Assembly (NCBI RefSeq): GCF_900589395.1
Contig: NZ_UUIS01000031.1
Coordinates: 62,001 to 126,000, forward strand
DNA length: 64,000 nt
Source: Pseudomonas viridiflava
Lineage (GTDB): Bacteria > Pseudomonadota > Gammaproteobacteria > Pseudomonadales > Pseudomonadaceae
Reading direction: 5' to 3'
This document shows positions 46,629 through 55,596 of this stretch, in pieces. The notes under the pieces are model-generated. The model did no database searches. It had not been told where the DNA came from and saw only the letters and a program-made list of their open reading frames with translations. Both the position numbers and the translations under genes were made by a program. Position 1 is the stretch's first letter; the number at the start of each line of letters is the position of its first letter.

Positions 46629-47804
46629 ATGAAAATCGTCATTGCCCCCGATTCGTTCAAGGACAGCCTCGGCGCGCAAGCGGTCGCCCAGGCCATCGCC
46701 AGCGGCCTGCGCGAAGTCTGGCCGGAGGCTGAGCTGCGCCTGTGCCCGATGGCCGACGGTGGCGAAGGCACGGTCGAGTCGGTGTTGCAGGCCTGCAACG
46801 GCCAGTTGCGCCATGCTTGCGTACAGGGCCCGCTGGGCGAGCCGGTCGAGGCACACTGGGGTTGGCTGGCCCAGAGCCGTACAGCGATCATCGAAATGGC
46901 CACCGCCAGCGGCCTGCAACTGCTGAGCCGCGAGCAGCGTGATGCGCGCAAGACCTGCACTTTTGGCACCGGCGAACTGATCGCCAATGCCCTGGACGCC
47001 GGTGCACAGCGGATCATCCTGGCCATCGGCGGCAGTGCCACCAACGACGGCGGCAGCGGCATGCTGGCCGCGCTGGGGGTGCGTTTTATGGGCGCTGACG
47101 ACGCCCCGCTGGCGCCTGGCGGCCTGGCCCTGGCGCAACTGGCGCGCATCGACCTGAGCGGGCTGGATGCGCGCCTGGCGGATGTGCGCTTCGACATCGC
47201 CGCCGACGTCGACAATCCATTGTGCGGCCCGCACGGCGCGTCGCATGTCTTCGGCCCGCAAAAGGGCGCCTCGCCCGAGCAGGTGTTGGCGCTTGACGCG
47301 GCGCTAGGGCACCTGGCCGATCACTGTGCCCTGGCACTGGGCCGCGATGTGCGCGATCAACCCGGCAGTGGCGCCGCCGGCGGCATGGGCTTTGCGGCCA
47401 AGGCGTTCCTGCATGCCACCTTTCGCCCCGGCGTCGAGGTGGTCGCCGAGCTGACCGGTCTTGAACAGGCGCTGGTCGGTGCGGACCTGGTGATCACCGG
47501 TGAAGGCCGCTTCGATGCCCAGACCCTGCGCGGCAAGACGCCGTTGGGCGTGGCCCGTTTTGCCGCCCGTCACAAGGTGCCGGTGATCGTCCTGGCTGGC
47601 ACCTTGGGCGATGGCTACGAGCAGTTGTACGCACACGGTATCCACGCCGCTTTCGCGCTGGCCAATGGTCCGCTGACCCTGGACGAGGCCTGCCGACACG
47701 CCGCTGACCTGTTGCATGACCGCGCCCGGGACCTGGCCCGACTGTGGGACCTGGCGGCCGGTAGGGCCGACCTCAGTCGGGAACCAGGCACCGCCGACTC
47801 ATGA
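46629..47804 (+). CDS. garK: glycerate kinase (type I, GarK/GlxK)
   Basis: A 391-residue kinase phosphorylating glycerate at the 2-position. Typical segments are IAPDSFKDSLGA (about residues 4-15), CPMADGGEGTVES (about 39-51), FGTGELIANALDAG and GGSATNDGGSGML (about 137-149). AGGAGACG lies before ATG 46629, giving the normal start. With cdaR upstream it forms the terminal part of a glycerate-yielding sugar-acid pathway; the tartronate-semialdehyde enzymes are not in the window. The next gene is the chemoreceptor. Confidence 0.94.
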   Translation: MKIVIAPDSFKDSLGAQAVAQAIASGLREVWPEAELRLCPMADGGEGTVESVLQACNGQLRHACVQGPLGEPVEAHWGWLAQSRTAIIEMATASGLQLLSREQRDARKTCTFGTGELIANALDAGAQRIILAIGGSATNDGGSGMLAALGVRFMGADDAPLAPGGLALAQLARIDLSGLDARLADVRFDIAADVDNPLCGPHGASHVFGPQKGASPEQVLALDAALGHLADHCALALGRDVRDQPGSGAAGGMGFAAKAFLHATFRPGVEVVAELTGLEQALVGADLVITGEGRFDAQTLRGKTPLGVARFAARHKVPVIVLAGTLGDGYEQLYAHGIHAAFALANGPLTLDEACRHAADLLHDRARDLARLWDLAAGRADLSREPGTADS

Positions 47805-47888
47805 CCCCTTCGCGGCTTAAGCGGATCGCCGCCCGGCCGCGCCTACAGGCAAAGCGCATGCGGGTGGATAAATGCGGGCTACAGGCCC

Positions 47889-47915
47889 TCAAGAAGTCTG
47901 AGCAAGGGCCGATAG
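47889..47915 (+). promoter_or_regulatory. FliA (sigma-28) type promoter of the chemoreceptor gene
   Basis: TCAAG (47889-47893), a 14-base spacer and GCCGATAG (47908-47915) match the Pseudomonas motility sigma-factor pattern TCAAG-N14-GCCGATA. The chemoreceptor start is 64 bases downstream. Confidence 0.75.
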
Positions 47916-47978
47916 GGTGGGTGATGTTGTACGACAACTGCTTGTCGATCTGCCACCCTATAAGAAAGAGCCGTAGCC

Positions 47979-49604
47979 ATGAATCTACGCAATCTGACCA
48001 TTGCCCGCCGTGCGGGTCTTGGTTTTACCTTGATCTCCCTGCTTGTCGCTGTCCTGGGCTGGTTTGCACTGGCACAGATGCAGACCATTCGTGAAAGCGA
48101 AGTCGCTGTTGAAACCAACTGGGTGCCGAGCATGCGAGTGGTCAGCGACATTCGCGAAATCATGCTGCGCATCCGCACCATTTCCCTGCGCATGGCCCTG
48201 GACCCGGATCCGGCTAACGTCGCCACCTACAAAGGCCAGATGGACACCCGCCTCAAGGACCTGGATGGCAAGATGGTCATCCTCGACCAGTTCGACGACA
48301 CCGCCGAAGAAAAGGTGCTGGCCGATCAGTTCCGCACCACCCTTGGCGAGTACCGCAGCGGCCTGGAGCGCTCCTTCACCCTGGCGGCGCAAAAGGACAA
48401 TGCCGGGCTGATCAAGCTGCTGCTGGTCGACATGAAGCAGATCGTCGATGGCTCAGGCAAGCAGCTGTCCGACCTGGGCGACTTCTACGCCAAGAGAATC
48501 GAAGCCGAGGGCCTCGCGGCCCAGGTTCAATACGATCATTCGCGCCTGATCGTGATGGCCTTCGTGCTCCTGGCTGCGCTGGCCACTATCGGCCTGGCGC
48601 TGTGGCTGACCCGCAGCATCGTGCGCCCGCTGGAAAGTGCCGTGCGCGCCGCCGAGCATGTAGCCAGCGGCGACCTGACCCATGACATTCATGTTCAGGG
48701 CGAAGATGAAGTCACGCGCCTGCAACGGGCCTTGCAGCAGATGCAGAACAACCTGCGCGAAGCCATGCGCCATATCGGCAGCTCGGCCACGCAGCTGGCC
48801 TCGGCGGCCACCGAGCTCAATTCGGTCACCGAAGACAGCTACCGCGGCCTGCACCAGCAGAATGCCGAGATCGACCAGGCGGCCACCGCCGTCAACCAGA
48901 TGACCTCGGCGGTCGAAGAGGTGGCGCGCAATGCGGTGTCGACCTCCGACGCCTCCAACCACTCCAGCACCTCGGCCCAGGCCGGCCAGCAGCGTGTGCT
49001 GGACACGGTGCAGTCGATCCAGACCCTGACCGACAACGTGCAGGCCACCTCGACGCTGGTCCAGAGCCTGGCCAATCAGTCCCAGGACATCGGCAAGGTG
49101 CTGGATGTGATCCGCTCGATTGCCGAACAGACCAACCTGCTGGCGCTCAACGCCGCCATCGAAGCGGCACGCGCCGGCGAGTCCGGACGCGGTTTTGCCG
49201 TGGTGGCCGACGAAGTGCGCGCCCTGGCGCACCGCACCCAGCAATCGACCCTGGAAATCGATGCCATGGTCAATGCCATGCGCAACGGTTCGGCCCAGGC
49301 CCTGGAATCGATGCAGACCAGCCGCGACCGCGCCGGCTCCACCCTGGAAATGGCCCGGGGGGCCGGTGAATCGCTCAGCGAGATCACAAGCTCCATCAAT
49401 CAGATCTCCGAGCGCAACCTGGTCATCGCCAGCGCCGCCGAAGAGCAGGCCCAGGTGGCGCGGGAAGTGGACCGCAACATCGTCAATATTCGCGACCTGT
49501 CGATGCAATCGACCCAGGGTGCCAACCAGATCAGTGCCTCGAGCAACGAGCTGTCGCGCCTGGCGGGTGATCTGAATCAGGTCGTGGCGCGCTTCAAGGT
49601 CTGA
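47979..49604 (+). CDS. methyl-accepting chemotaxis protein
   Basis: A 541-residue chemoreceptor. A first membrane segment (about residues 13-32), a periplasmic four-helix-bundle sensor (about 33-185), a second membrane segment (about 190-210), a HAMP domain and the long signalling coiled coil follow in order. The hairpin tip [20 protein letters not shown] and [16 protein letters not shown] are intact. No C-terminal CheR-tethering pentapeptide is present, since the protein ends VVARFKV. It sits behind a FliA-type promoter, so it belongs to the flagellar regulon. Ligand unknown; the neighbouring genes suggest a sugar or sugar acid but do not prove it. Confidence 0.93.
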   Translation: MNLRNLTIARRAGLGFTLISLLVAVLGWFALAQMQTIRESEVAVETNWVPSMRVVSDIREIMLRIRTISLRMALDPDPANVATYKGQMDTRLKDLDGKMVILDQFDDTAEEKVLADQFRTTLGEYRSGLERSFTLAAQKDNAGLIKLLLVDMKQIVDGSGKQLSDLGDFYAKRIEAEGLAAQVQYDHSRLIVMAFVLLAALATIGLALWLTRSIVRPLESAVRAAEHVASGDLTHDIHVQGEDEVTRLQRALQQMQNNLREAMRHIGSSATQLASAATELNSVTEDSYRGLHQQNAEIDQAATAVNQMTSAVEEVARNAVSTSDASNHSSTSAQAGQQRVLDTVQSIQTLTDNVQATSTLVQSLANQSQDIGKVLDVIRSIAEQTNLLALNAAIEAARAGESGRGFAVVADEVRALAHRTQQSTLEIDAMVNAMRNGSAQALESMQTSRDRAGSTLEMARGAGESLSEITSSINQISERNLVIASAAEEQAQVAREVDRNIVNIRDLSMQSTQGANQISASSNELSRLAGDLNQVVARFKV

Positions 49605-49713
49605 TCGATACGCCGCTTGCCGATGGCCGGCCATGGCGCGCATTATCGCCACGGTCGGTCAGGGAGGCCCTTGGGCAGCCTGACCATGGTCAGGCTCAAG
49701 AGGGCAGTGCGTC

Positions 49714-50970
49714 ATGGACAAGCATCTCACCGCGCAAGTCACCCACAGCTGGCTGCGCGCCCCCGGCCATCGCCAGTGGCTCGACCAGGAAGCCACCCGC
49801 TTGCTGGCCTTCGCCAAGGCTGCCCGGCTGGAACACGGCTTCGGCGACCTGGATGCCTACGGGCGGCTGCGTGTCGGGGCCCGGGCCCAGACGCTCAATA
49901 CCACCCGCCTGGTGCATTGCTTTGCGCTGGCCCACATCCAGGGCATTCCGGGTTTTTCCGACCTGATCGACCACGGCCTGGCGGCGCTGACCGGGCCGCT
50001 GCGTGACGCTGTACACGGCGGCTGGTTCGATGCGCCGCTGGACGAGGGCGGTGCCAGCGACAAGCAGGCGTACCTGCATGCCTTCGTTGCGCTGGCTGCC
50101 AGCTCTGCGGTGGTGGCCGGCCGGCCGGGTGCCCAGGCCCTGCTTGATGAAGCGACCGGCATTGTGCTTGATCGGTTCTGGAGCGAGGAAGAGGGCGTGC
50201 TGCGCGAGTCGTTTTCCCGTGACTGGCAGGTCGAAGAGGCGTATCGCGGTGCCAACAGCAACATGCATGGGCTCGAAGCCTGCCTGGCGCTGGCCGATGT
50301 CAATGGCGACGGGCAGTGGCTGGAGCGCGGGCTGCGCATCGCCGAGCGGCTGATCCATCAGCACGCGGCGGCCAATGACTTTCAGGTGGTGGAGCATTTC
50401 AGCCAGCACTGGGAACCGCTGCCGGACTACAACCGCGATCATCCTGCCGACCCTTTTCGCCCTTACGGCACCACCCCAGGCCATGGCTTCGAATGGGCGC
50501 GGCTGTTGCTGCACCTGGAAGCCTCGTTGCTGGAGACCCGCTGCAATGCGCCGGGCTGGCTGCTCAAACAGGCGCGCGAGCTGTTCGACAGCGCTTGTCG
50601 GCATGGCTGGGAGGTCGATGGGGCGCCGGGTATCGTCTACACCCTGGACAATGAACGTCGCCCGGTGATTCGCCAGCGCCTGCACTGGACCCACTGCGAA
50701 GCGGTGGCCGCCGCCGGCGCGCTGTTGCAGCGCACCGGCGAGCCGGCGTACGAAGCCTGGTATCGGCGCTTCTGGGATTTCAACGACACCGCCTTCATCG
50801 ACCGCGAACACGGCAGCTGGCGCCATGAACTCGACGCCGGCAACCGCCCCAGTGCCGAGATCTGGCCCGGCAAGCCGGACCTGTACCACGCCTACCAGGC
50901 CGTGTTGCTGCCACGGTTGCCACTGGCGCCCAGCCTGGCCTGCGCCCTGGCCAGGCAAACCCAGGGGTAA
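49714..50970 (+). CDS. AGE-family epimerase/isomerase (D-mannose isomerase-like)
   Basis: A 418-residue (alpha/alpha)6-barrel protein of the acylglucosamine 2-epimerase family, which includes YihS-type aldose-ketose isomerases. Conserved segments include RANSNMHGLEACLALADV-type motifs (here GANSNMHGLEACLALA, about residues 179-194), PGHGFEWARLLLHLEA (about 252-267) and HWTHCEAVAAAGAL (about 325-338), whose histidines are catalytic. It probably interconverts mannose and fructose. ATG 49714 was chosen. The gene is convergent with the histone-deacetylase-like gene. Confidence 0.85.
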   Translation: MDKHLTAQVTHSWLRAPGHRQWLDQEATRLLAFAKAARLEHGFGDLDAYGRLRVGARAQTLNTTRLVHCFALAHIQGIPGFSDLIDHGLAALTGPLRDAVHGGWFDAPLDEGGASDKQAYLHAFVALAASSAVVAGRPGAQALLDEATGIVLDRFWSEEEGVLRESFSRDWQVEEAYRGANSNMHGLEACLALADVNGDGQWLERGLRIAERLIHQHAAANDFQVVEHFSQHWEPLPDYNRDHPADPFRPYGTTPGHGFEWARLLLHLEASLLETRCNAPGWLLKQARELFDSACRHGWEVDGAPGIVYTLDNERRPVIRQRLHWTHCEAVAAAGALLQRTGEPAYEAWYRRFWDFNDTAFIDREHGSWRHELDAGNRPSAEIWPGKPDLYHAYQAVLLPRLPLAPSLACALARQTQG

Positions 50971-50977
50971 CACACCT

Positions 50978-52090
50978 TCAGGCGGCGAACCAGGCCTGGC
51001 GCTGCGCATCCAGCAGCTGGCGCTGCAACGCCTGCATGGGCGCGGCGGGCTGTTGCAGGCCAATGAAGCCCAGTAGCGGGTCCTGCACCTCGGTGCGCAG
51101 GCCGGACAGCGCCTCCAGCGTCGCCAGCCCGCAGAACGGCACATAGGCTTCGGCATAGCCGCCTTCATGCACCAGCACCAGGCGGCCAGCGCACAACCGC
51201 TCGGCTGCCTCGCGCACTTTGGTGGTCATCGTGCGAAAGGCTTCGCTGTGCAGCAGCATGCGCGCCAGCGGGTCGACCGCGTTGGCGTCATAGCCGCAGG
51301 CAACGATGATCAGCTCCGGCTCGAAGCTCTCCAGCGCCGGCAGCACCAGGGTATCCATGGCGTACTGGTAGGCGTTGTCACCGCCACCGGGCAGCAGCGG
51401 GATATTCAGGTTGGTGCCGACCGCTTCGCCCTCGCCGCGATCCTCGCGGCCACTGTAGCCGGCCGGGTAGCAGCCTTCCTGGTGCAGGGAAATGGTCAGC
51501 ACGTCGGCCCGCGTGGCGTAGATCGACTGGGTGCCGTTGCCGTGATGCACGTCCCAGTCGATCACCGCCACCTTGCCTAGGCCGTGACGGGCCTTGGCGG
51601 TTTCGATGGCCACGGCGATGTTATTGAAAAAGCAGAAGCCCATCGCCTGGTCGGCCGAGCAATGATGCCCCGGTGGCCGCGACAGCGAGTAGGCATTGCG
51701 CACCTCGCCCAGCAGCACCGCCTCCACCGCGTCGATGGCCAGGCCCGCTGACAGCCGGGCAATGTCGTAGCTGCCCGGGCCAATAGGGGCATCCTCGCCC
51801 AGGCGACCGCCGCCGGCGGCGCTCATCTCGGAAAAACGTTGCAGGTAAGCGGCCGGGTGCACGCGCCGCAGGTCAGTCTCGGTGGCCGGGCTGGCGCTGC
51901 GCACGTCGAGCTGGCGGGTCAGGCCGCTGACATCCATCAGGCTCTTGAGGCGGCGCTTGGTCTCGGGCGACTCGGCATGGCCGGCCGCCGCCGGCGGTTG
52001 CACCCAGCCGCCCACCGGCAGGATCAGCGCATGGGGGCCGGCGCTGTGCCAGAGGCTGAGCTCGTCGAAGAAAAAAGCAGTCTTGTTCAC
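50978..52090 (-). CDS. class II histone-deacetylase-like amidohydrolase
   Basis: A 370-residue zinc hydrolase of the arginase/deacetylase fold. The active-site parts are intact: SRPPGHHCSADQAMGFCFFN (about residues 137-156), zinc ligands in VIDWDVHHGNGTQ (about 175-187) and ACGYDANAVDP, and the tyrosine or catalytic loop HEGGYAE. Bacterial homologues deacetylate short-chain acyl amines, acetylpolyamines or similar amides; the natural substrate is unknown. It precedes an MFS carrier, an outer-membrane protein and a LuxR regulator on the same strand, with short gaps, so it is probably the catabolic enzyme of that unit. Confidence 0.9.
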   Translation of the reverse strand: MNKTAFFFDELSLWHSAGPHALILPVGGWVQPPAAAGHAESPETKRRLKSLMDVSGLTRQLDVRSASPATETDLRRVHPAAYLQRFSEMSAAGGGRLGEDAPIGPGSYDIARLSAGLAIDAVEAVLLGEVRNAYSLSRPPGHHCSADQAMGFCFFNNIAVAIETAKARHGLGKVAVIDWDVHHGNGTQSIYATRADVLTISLHQEGCYPAGYSGREDRGEGEAVGTNLNIPLLPGGGDNAYQYAMDTLVLPALESFEPELIIVACGYDANAVDPLARMLLHSEAFRTMTTKVREAAERLCAGRLVLVHEGGYAEAYVPFCGLATLEALSGLRTEVQDPLLGFIGLQQPAAPMQALQRQLLDAQRQAWFAA

Positions 52091-52120
52091 GGTCGTATCC
52101 TTTCAGGAAATAGGGACAGT

Positions 52121-53290
52121 TCAGGCAATCGCGGCAGGCGTGCGCCGGCAGGCCAGGGCCAGCAGCAGCGACAGCAGGGTCAGGGCGGCAGCGCTGAGCA
52201 GGGTGGTGCGGTAATCACCGCTGGCCTGGATCAACTGACCGGCCACGCCGGGACCGATGGCCAGGCCCGCTCCGATTACCAGGTTGCTGGCGTTCATCAG
52301 CCGCCCGCTGGGGTCCAGGTCGGCGATGCCGGCCAGAATCAACGGCAGTACCAGGGTCCAGGTGAACTTGAACAGCAGCGCGGCCACGGCAAAGCGCAGG
52401 GCCGTGGGTGTGTCTTGCAGCAACAGCACGGCGCCGATCATCAGCGCGTAGCCACCGATCAACAGCGGTGTGCGCGGCAGACGGTCACCGATCAGCGTGG
52501 TGCAGGCGGCGCCGACGATGCCCATTAGCGTTGCGATCGCCAGCACCTGGCCGCTGTCCTGGGCGGTGATCAATGCCTGGCTGGCGATGCCGCCGATAAA
52601 GGTCCAGACCCCGCTCAGGCTCAGGTAGAAGCACAGGATGGCCAACAGCCCCAAGGCGGCCCGTCCTTTTGGCAGGGTCACGCTGATCGCGCCTTGGGCA
52701 GCGTTCAGGCGCGCCGGAAAGGCGCGCACCAGGGGCAGCGCCAGCACCATCAACACGGCCAGGCTCAGGTAGCAGGCCATCAGGCCGTAGCGGGCAAACA
52801 ACACCGGCAAGACCTGCAAGCCGACCGCGCCCAGTGCCAGTTGCCCCAGCACCCACAAGCCATAGACTCGGCTGGCATTGCTCAGCGAGGCGGCGCAGCT
52901 CATGCACAGGATCATCAGCGAGCCGCCGCCCAGCCCGGCGCCGATGCGCAGCAGCATCAGCGTGTGATAGTCACTGACGAACGCACTGGCCAGGTTGCCG
53001 ACCACGAACAACACACCGGCCAGCAGACCGGCCTGGCGCAGGTCGACGCGCCTGAGCCACCAGAACGCCGGCAGCGTGGCCAGGCTCATGGCGCCCAGTT
53101 CGGCCATGAACAGGTTGCCGATCTGCGCCGGCGCAAGCGCCCACTGGGTGGCCAGTTGCGCCGCCACCGCCGGGGCGGTCATCAGCAGCGACGGGGCGAT
53201 GGCGGCCAGCACGACCACCGCGATCATCAGCGCCCGCGCGTTGGCCAGGGCCGGCGCCGGATAATTGATTTCAGGTTGCGAAACAGGCAT
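52121..53290 (-). CDS. MFS transporter of the HDAC-like gene cluster
   Basis: A 389-residue twelve-helix carrier. Hydrophobic helices begin at LMIAVVVLAAIAPSLLMTAP (about residues 20-39), and the loop between helices two and three shows LMISLM-like variants rather than the drug-efflux pattern. AAGGAG lies seven bases before ATG 53290. It lies between the outer-membrane channel gene and the deacetylase-like gene and may import the compound released in the periplasm or taken up by the channel. Direction and cargo are inferred only from the context. Confidence 0.82.
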   Translation of the reverse strand: MPVSQPEINYPAPALANARALMIAVVVLAAIAPSLLMTAPAVAAQLATQWALAPAQIGNLFMAELGAMSLATLPAFWWLRRVDLRQAGLLAGVLFVVGNLASAFVSDYHTLMLLRIGAGLGGGSLMILCMSCAASLSNASRVYGLWVLGQLALGAVGLQVLPVLFARYGLMACYLSLAVLMVLALPLVRAFPARLNAAQGAISVTLPKGRAALGLLAILCFYLSLSGVWTFIGGIASQALITAQDSGQVLAIATLMGIVGAACTTLIGDRLPRTPLLIGGYALMIGAVLLLQDTPTALRFAVAALLFKFTWTLVLPLILAGIADLDPSGRLMNASNLVIGAGLAIGPGVAGQLIQASGDYRTTLLSAAALTLLSLLLALACRRTPAAIA

Positions 53291-53310
53291 GACAGGCTCC
53301 TTGTGGGCGC

Positions 53311-54195
53311 TCAAAACACATGGACCAGGCGCAACAACGCCTGGCTGCCGTGATAGCCGTTGTCGGTATCGACGTTGCGCGTCAGGGCCAGCAGCCCCTG
53401 GTTGCGCTTGTCAAACCAGTGACCGACCTCGAACCCGACCTGGGTGTAGCGCTGGTGGGTGTCGTCCAGGCGCTGGTCGTCGAGTTTCAGCTCGCCACCG
53501 TCGGCGTGGATCAGCCGCAGCGCGCCATAGGTCGCGGGGGTGAAGTCATAGGACGCAAAGGCCTGCAGGCGATAGAGCGGCTCTTGCTTGAGGGTGGCGC
53601 CGTAGTAATCGTCGTTACTGCCGTAGAACTGTGCCTCCAGGTTGGCCTCCAGCAGCCATTTTTCGCCGATGCCCTGGGTGAAGTTGTAGACAAAGGTTCC
53701 GGCCCAGCGGTTGGCACCCGGCGACACATCCGGGTTCTGGCTGTGGTATTCGCCGACCGGCAGGGTGAGCAGGCTCAGCAGCCCGCTGTAGGTGCGGGTG
53801 TCCGGGTTATTGATCAGGTACAGCGTGCCGCCCACCTGCGGATCGCCAAAGCCGGTTTCGCTGCGGTGTTGCGTGGTGCCGGGCAGGCGCGCATCGATGT
53901 TGGCAAACGGCACGATGAACTGCGGCGTGCACAGCGTGCCGCAGATATCGGTAAAGACCAGTTGGCGCCAGGCGAAGGCATTGACGTTCAGCTCGGCGTT
54001 GCCGCCGCGGTTGGCGGCGCCGTGATAGTCGTTGGCGCGGGTCATCGGCACATAGAACACGCCCAGCGTGGTGCCCACCGGCGCGCTGACAAAGTCCCGG
54101 GCATTGAGGTCGGCCGCCTGGGCCGCGGCCGTACTGAGCAGGCCGCAGGCAAAGGCCAGGGCCTGGGTGCAACCCAGCAATCGTGGTGTGTTCAT
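53311..54195 (-). CDS. outer-membrane channel of the phenol MetA-pathway family
   Basis: A 294-residue protein with a signal peptide (CGLLSTAAAQA, cleavage after about residue 28) and alternating beta-strand sequence of an outer-membrane barrel. The family is associated with uptake of aromatic compounds (phenol meta-pathway, SalD/TbuX relatives). Strand-like segments include GGNAELNVNAFAWRQLVF and RLQAFASYDFTPATYGALRL. The last residues, RLVHVF, form a typical aromatic C-terminus. It lies directly upstream of the MFS gene on the same strand, 20 bases apart, and downstream of the LuxR gene. Confidence 0.82.
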   Translation of the reverse strand: MNTPRLLGCTQALAFACGLLSTAAAQAADLNARDFVSAPVGTTLGVFYVPMTRANDYHGAANRGGNAELNVNAFAWRQLVFTDICGTLCTPQFIVPFANIDARLPGTTQHRSETGFGDPQVGGTLYLINNPDTRTYSGLLSLLTLPVGEYHSQNPDVSPGANRWAGTFVYNFTQGIGEKWLLEANLEAQFYGSNDDYYGATLKQEPLYRLQAFASYDFTPATYGALRLIHADGGELKLDDQRLDDTHQRYTQVGFEVGHWFDKRNQGLLALTRNVDTDNGYHGSQALLRLVHVF

Positions 54196-54306
54196 CGTGT
54201 GTGTTCACTTCTGTCGAGGTGGGTGGGGGCAAATTTAGGGCGCAACAAGGCCTTGGCCGCCAATGCGGCTGTCAAGCGATGTCAGGTGAGGTCTGGCGGG
54301 GTGGGA

Positions 54307-55269
54307 TCAGTCAGGGCCGGCGCGCAGCAACTGGGCGATGCGCGCCTTGTCCTTGATGCCGAGCTTGGCGTAGATCGAACGGATGTGATGGCGCACCGTA
54401 TTGGGCGCCAGGCCCAGTTGCCGGGCCACTTCCTTGTAGGTCTTGCCTTCGCCGAAACCTTGCGCCACGTCATGCTCGCGCGGGCTCAGGCACTGCAACG
54501 GCGTGGGCAGCCGGGCGGCCAGCACGAACAGGTCGCCGGCGCGGGAAATGCTCAGGTGCACGTGCTCGAGGGCCTGTTCACCCTCGGTGATCGCGATGTC
54601 CAGGTTCGGTCCGCTCCAGCCCGGAAAACAGGCCAGCCAGCGCTTGATGAAACCACGCTCGGCGCATTGCAAGGTGCCCTTGCGGTCGCACACGGCCAGC
54701 GCCAGGTTGGGCGAGGCGTCGAGGCTTTCGCGCCGGGCAATCAGGGTACGGATCTGGTTGGCCGAGATGGCTGCGGCCAGGTGCGGCATGCAGTGGTCCA
54801 GTAACAGGCGATCATGTTCGTTGAAACGCGGCTGGTCGTGGCGGCGGTACAGCGCCAGGTGTTCGGTCAGGCAGGTCAGCGGGTCGATGGCAATGACGCA
54901 CAGCAGTTCCCGGATGCCGTGGCGGTCGCCCAGCCAGCGCAGGCCTGCGGTGCTGTGCATGTCGATGATCACCGCCCGGCCAGGGTTCAGGAAAGCACGG
55001 GTCACGGTGATGTCGTCCTCGCGCATCGACTTCCAGTCCTGCAAGTAATCGCCCGGCAGGTTGAACAGGTGATGACGGTGTTCTTCGGGCAGGCCGTCGA
55101 TCAGCGCCGAGCGACCCCACCAGGCTTTCTCGAAGCGGATCAGGCCCTGCAAGCGGGCGAGCATGGCGTCATGGAAGTGCTCGACGCTCTGGTCGTGGGC
55201 CAGGCGCTGGATGTCCAGGAGGGTGCTGCTGAAGGCGCTCAGCAGGTCGTTGCAGTCCGTCAGGCTCAT
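54307..55269 (-). CDS. LuxR-family transcriptional regulator
   Basis: A 320-residue regulator. The C-terminal HTH reads LSPREHDVAQGFGEGKTYKE, then LGLAPNTVRHHIRSIYAKLG (about residues 256-300). The N-terminal 250 residues form a sensor domain of unknown kind with no receiver aspartate, so it is not a response regulator and no autoinducer motif is clear. It lies upstream of the outer-membrane, MFS and deacetylase-like genes on the same strand and most likely activates them in response to their substrate. Confidence 0.85.
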   Translation of the reverse strand: MSLTDCNDLLSAFSSTLLDIQRLAHDQSVEHFHDAMLARLQGLIRFEKAWWGRSALIDGLPEEHRHHLFNLPGDYLQDWKSMREDDITVTRAFLNPGRAVIIDMHSTAGLRWLGDRHGIRELLCVIAIDPLTCLTEHLALYRRHDQPRFNEHDRLLLDHCMPHLAAAISANQIRTLIARRESLDASPNLALAVCDRKGTLQCAERGFIKRWLACFPGWSGPNLDIAITEGEQALEHVHLSISRAGDLFVLAARLPTPLQCLSPREHDVAQGFGEGKTYKEVARQLGLAPNTVRHHIRSIYAKLGIKDKARIAQLLRAGPD

Positions 55270-55596
55270 GGGCGGTGCCTCGGGTGTGACCTGTTGTTTT
55301 TATTGTCACGCAAGCGGTTGGACCGGGCGCCTGAAGCGGCGGGGCAGGGCCAGTGGGTCGAGTATCGGCCGGCGCGTGGAGGATGGCTATCCTACAGATG
55401 CAGGAGGCGGCCCCTTGATGCTGAACAGGCTTTTGGTACAGCCACGGGCGGGCCGCTGCGGTTGGGAAGGATCGTCGCAGCTTCGATGTCAGGCACGCCG
55501 CATTACGGTGGGATTCATCGATGCCGGGAGGGGCGGTCGGTGCTCCTATCTGCCCGCGACAGCGCGGTGAGCGTGATAACGCGCTGTTTTCAGGGC
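55270..55596. other. intergenic region without a gene
   Basis: It separates two minus-strand genes. CAGCGCG (55560-55566) and CGCGCTG (55580-55586) form an inverted repeat followed by T's on the plus strand, near the end of the AbrB gene. A GC-rich remainder shows no ribosome site or coding character. Confidence 0.4.
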
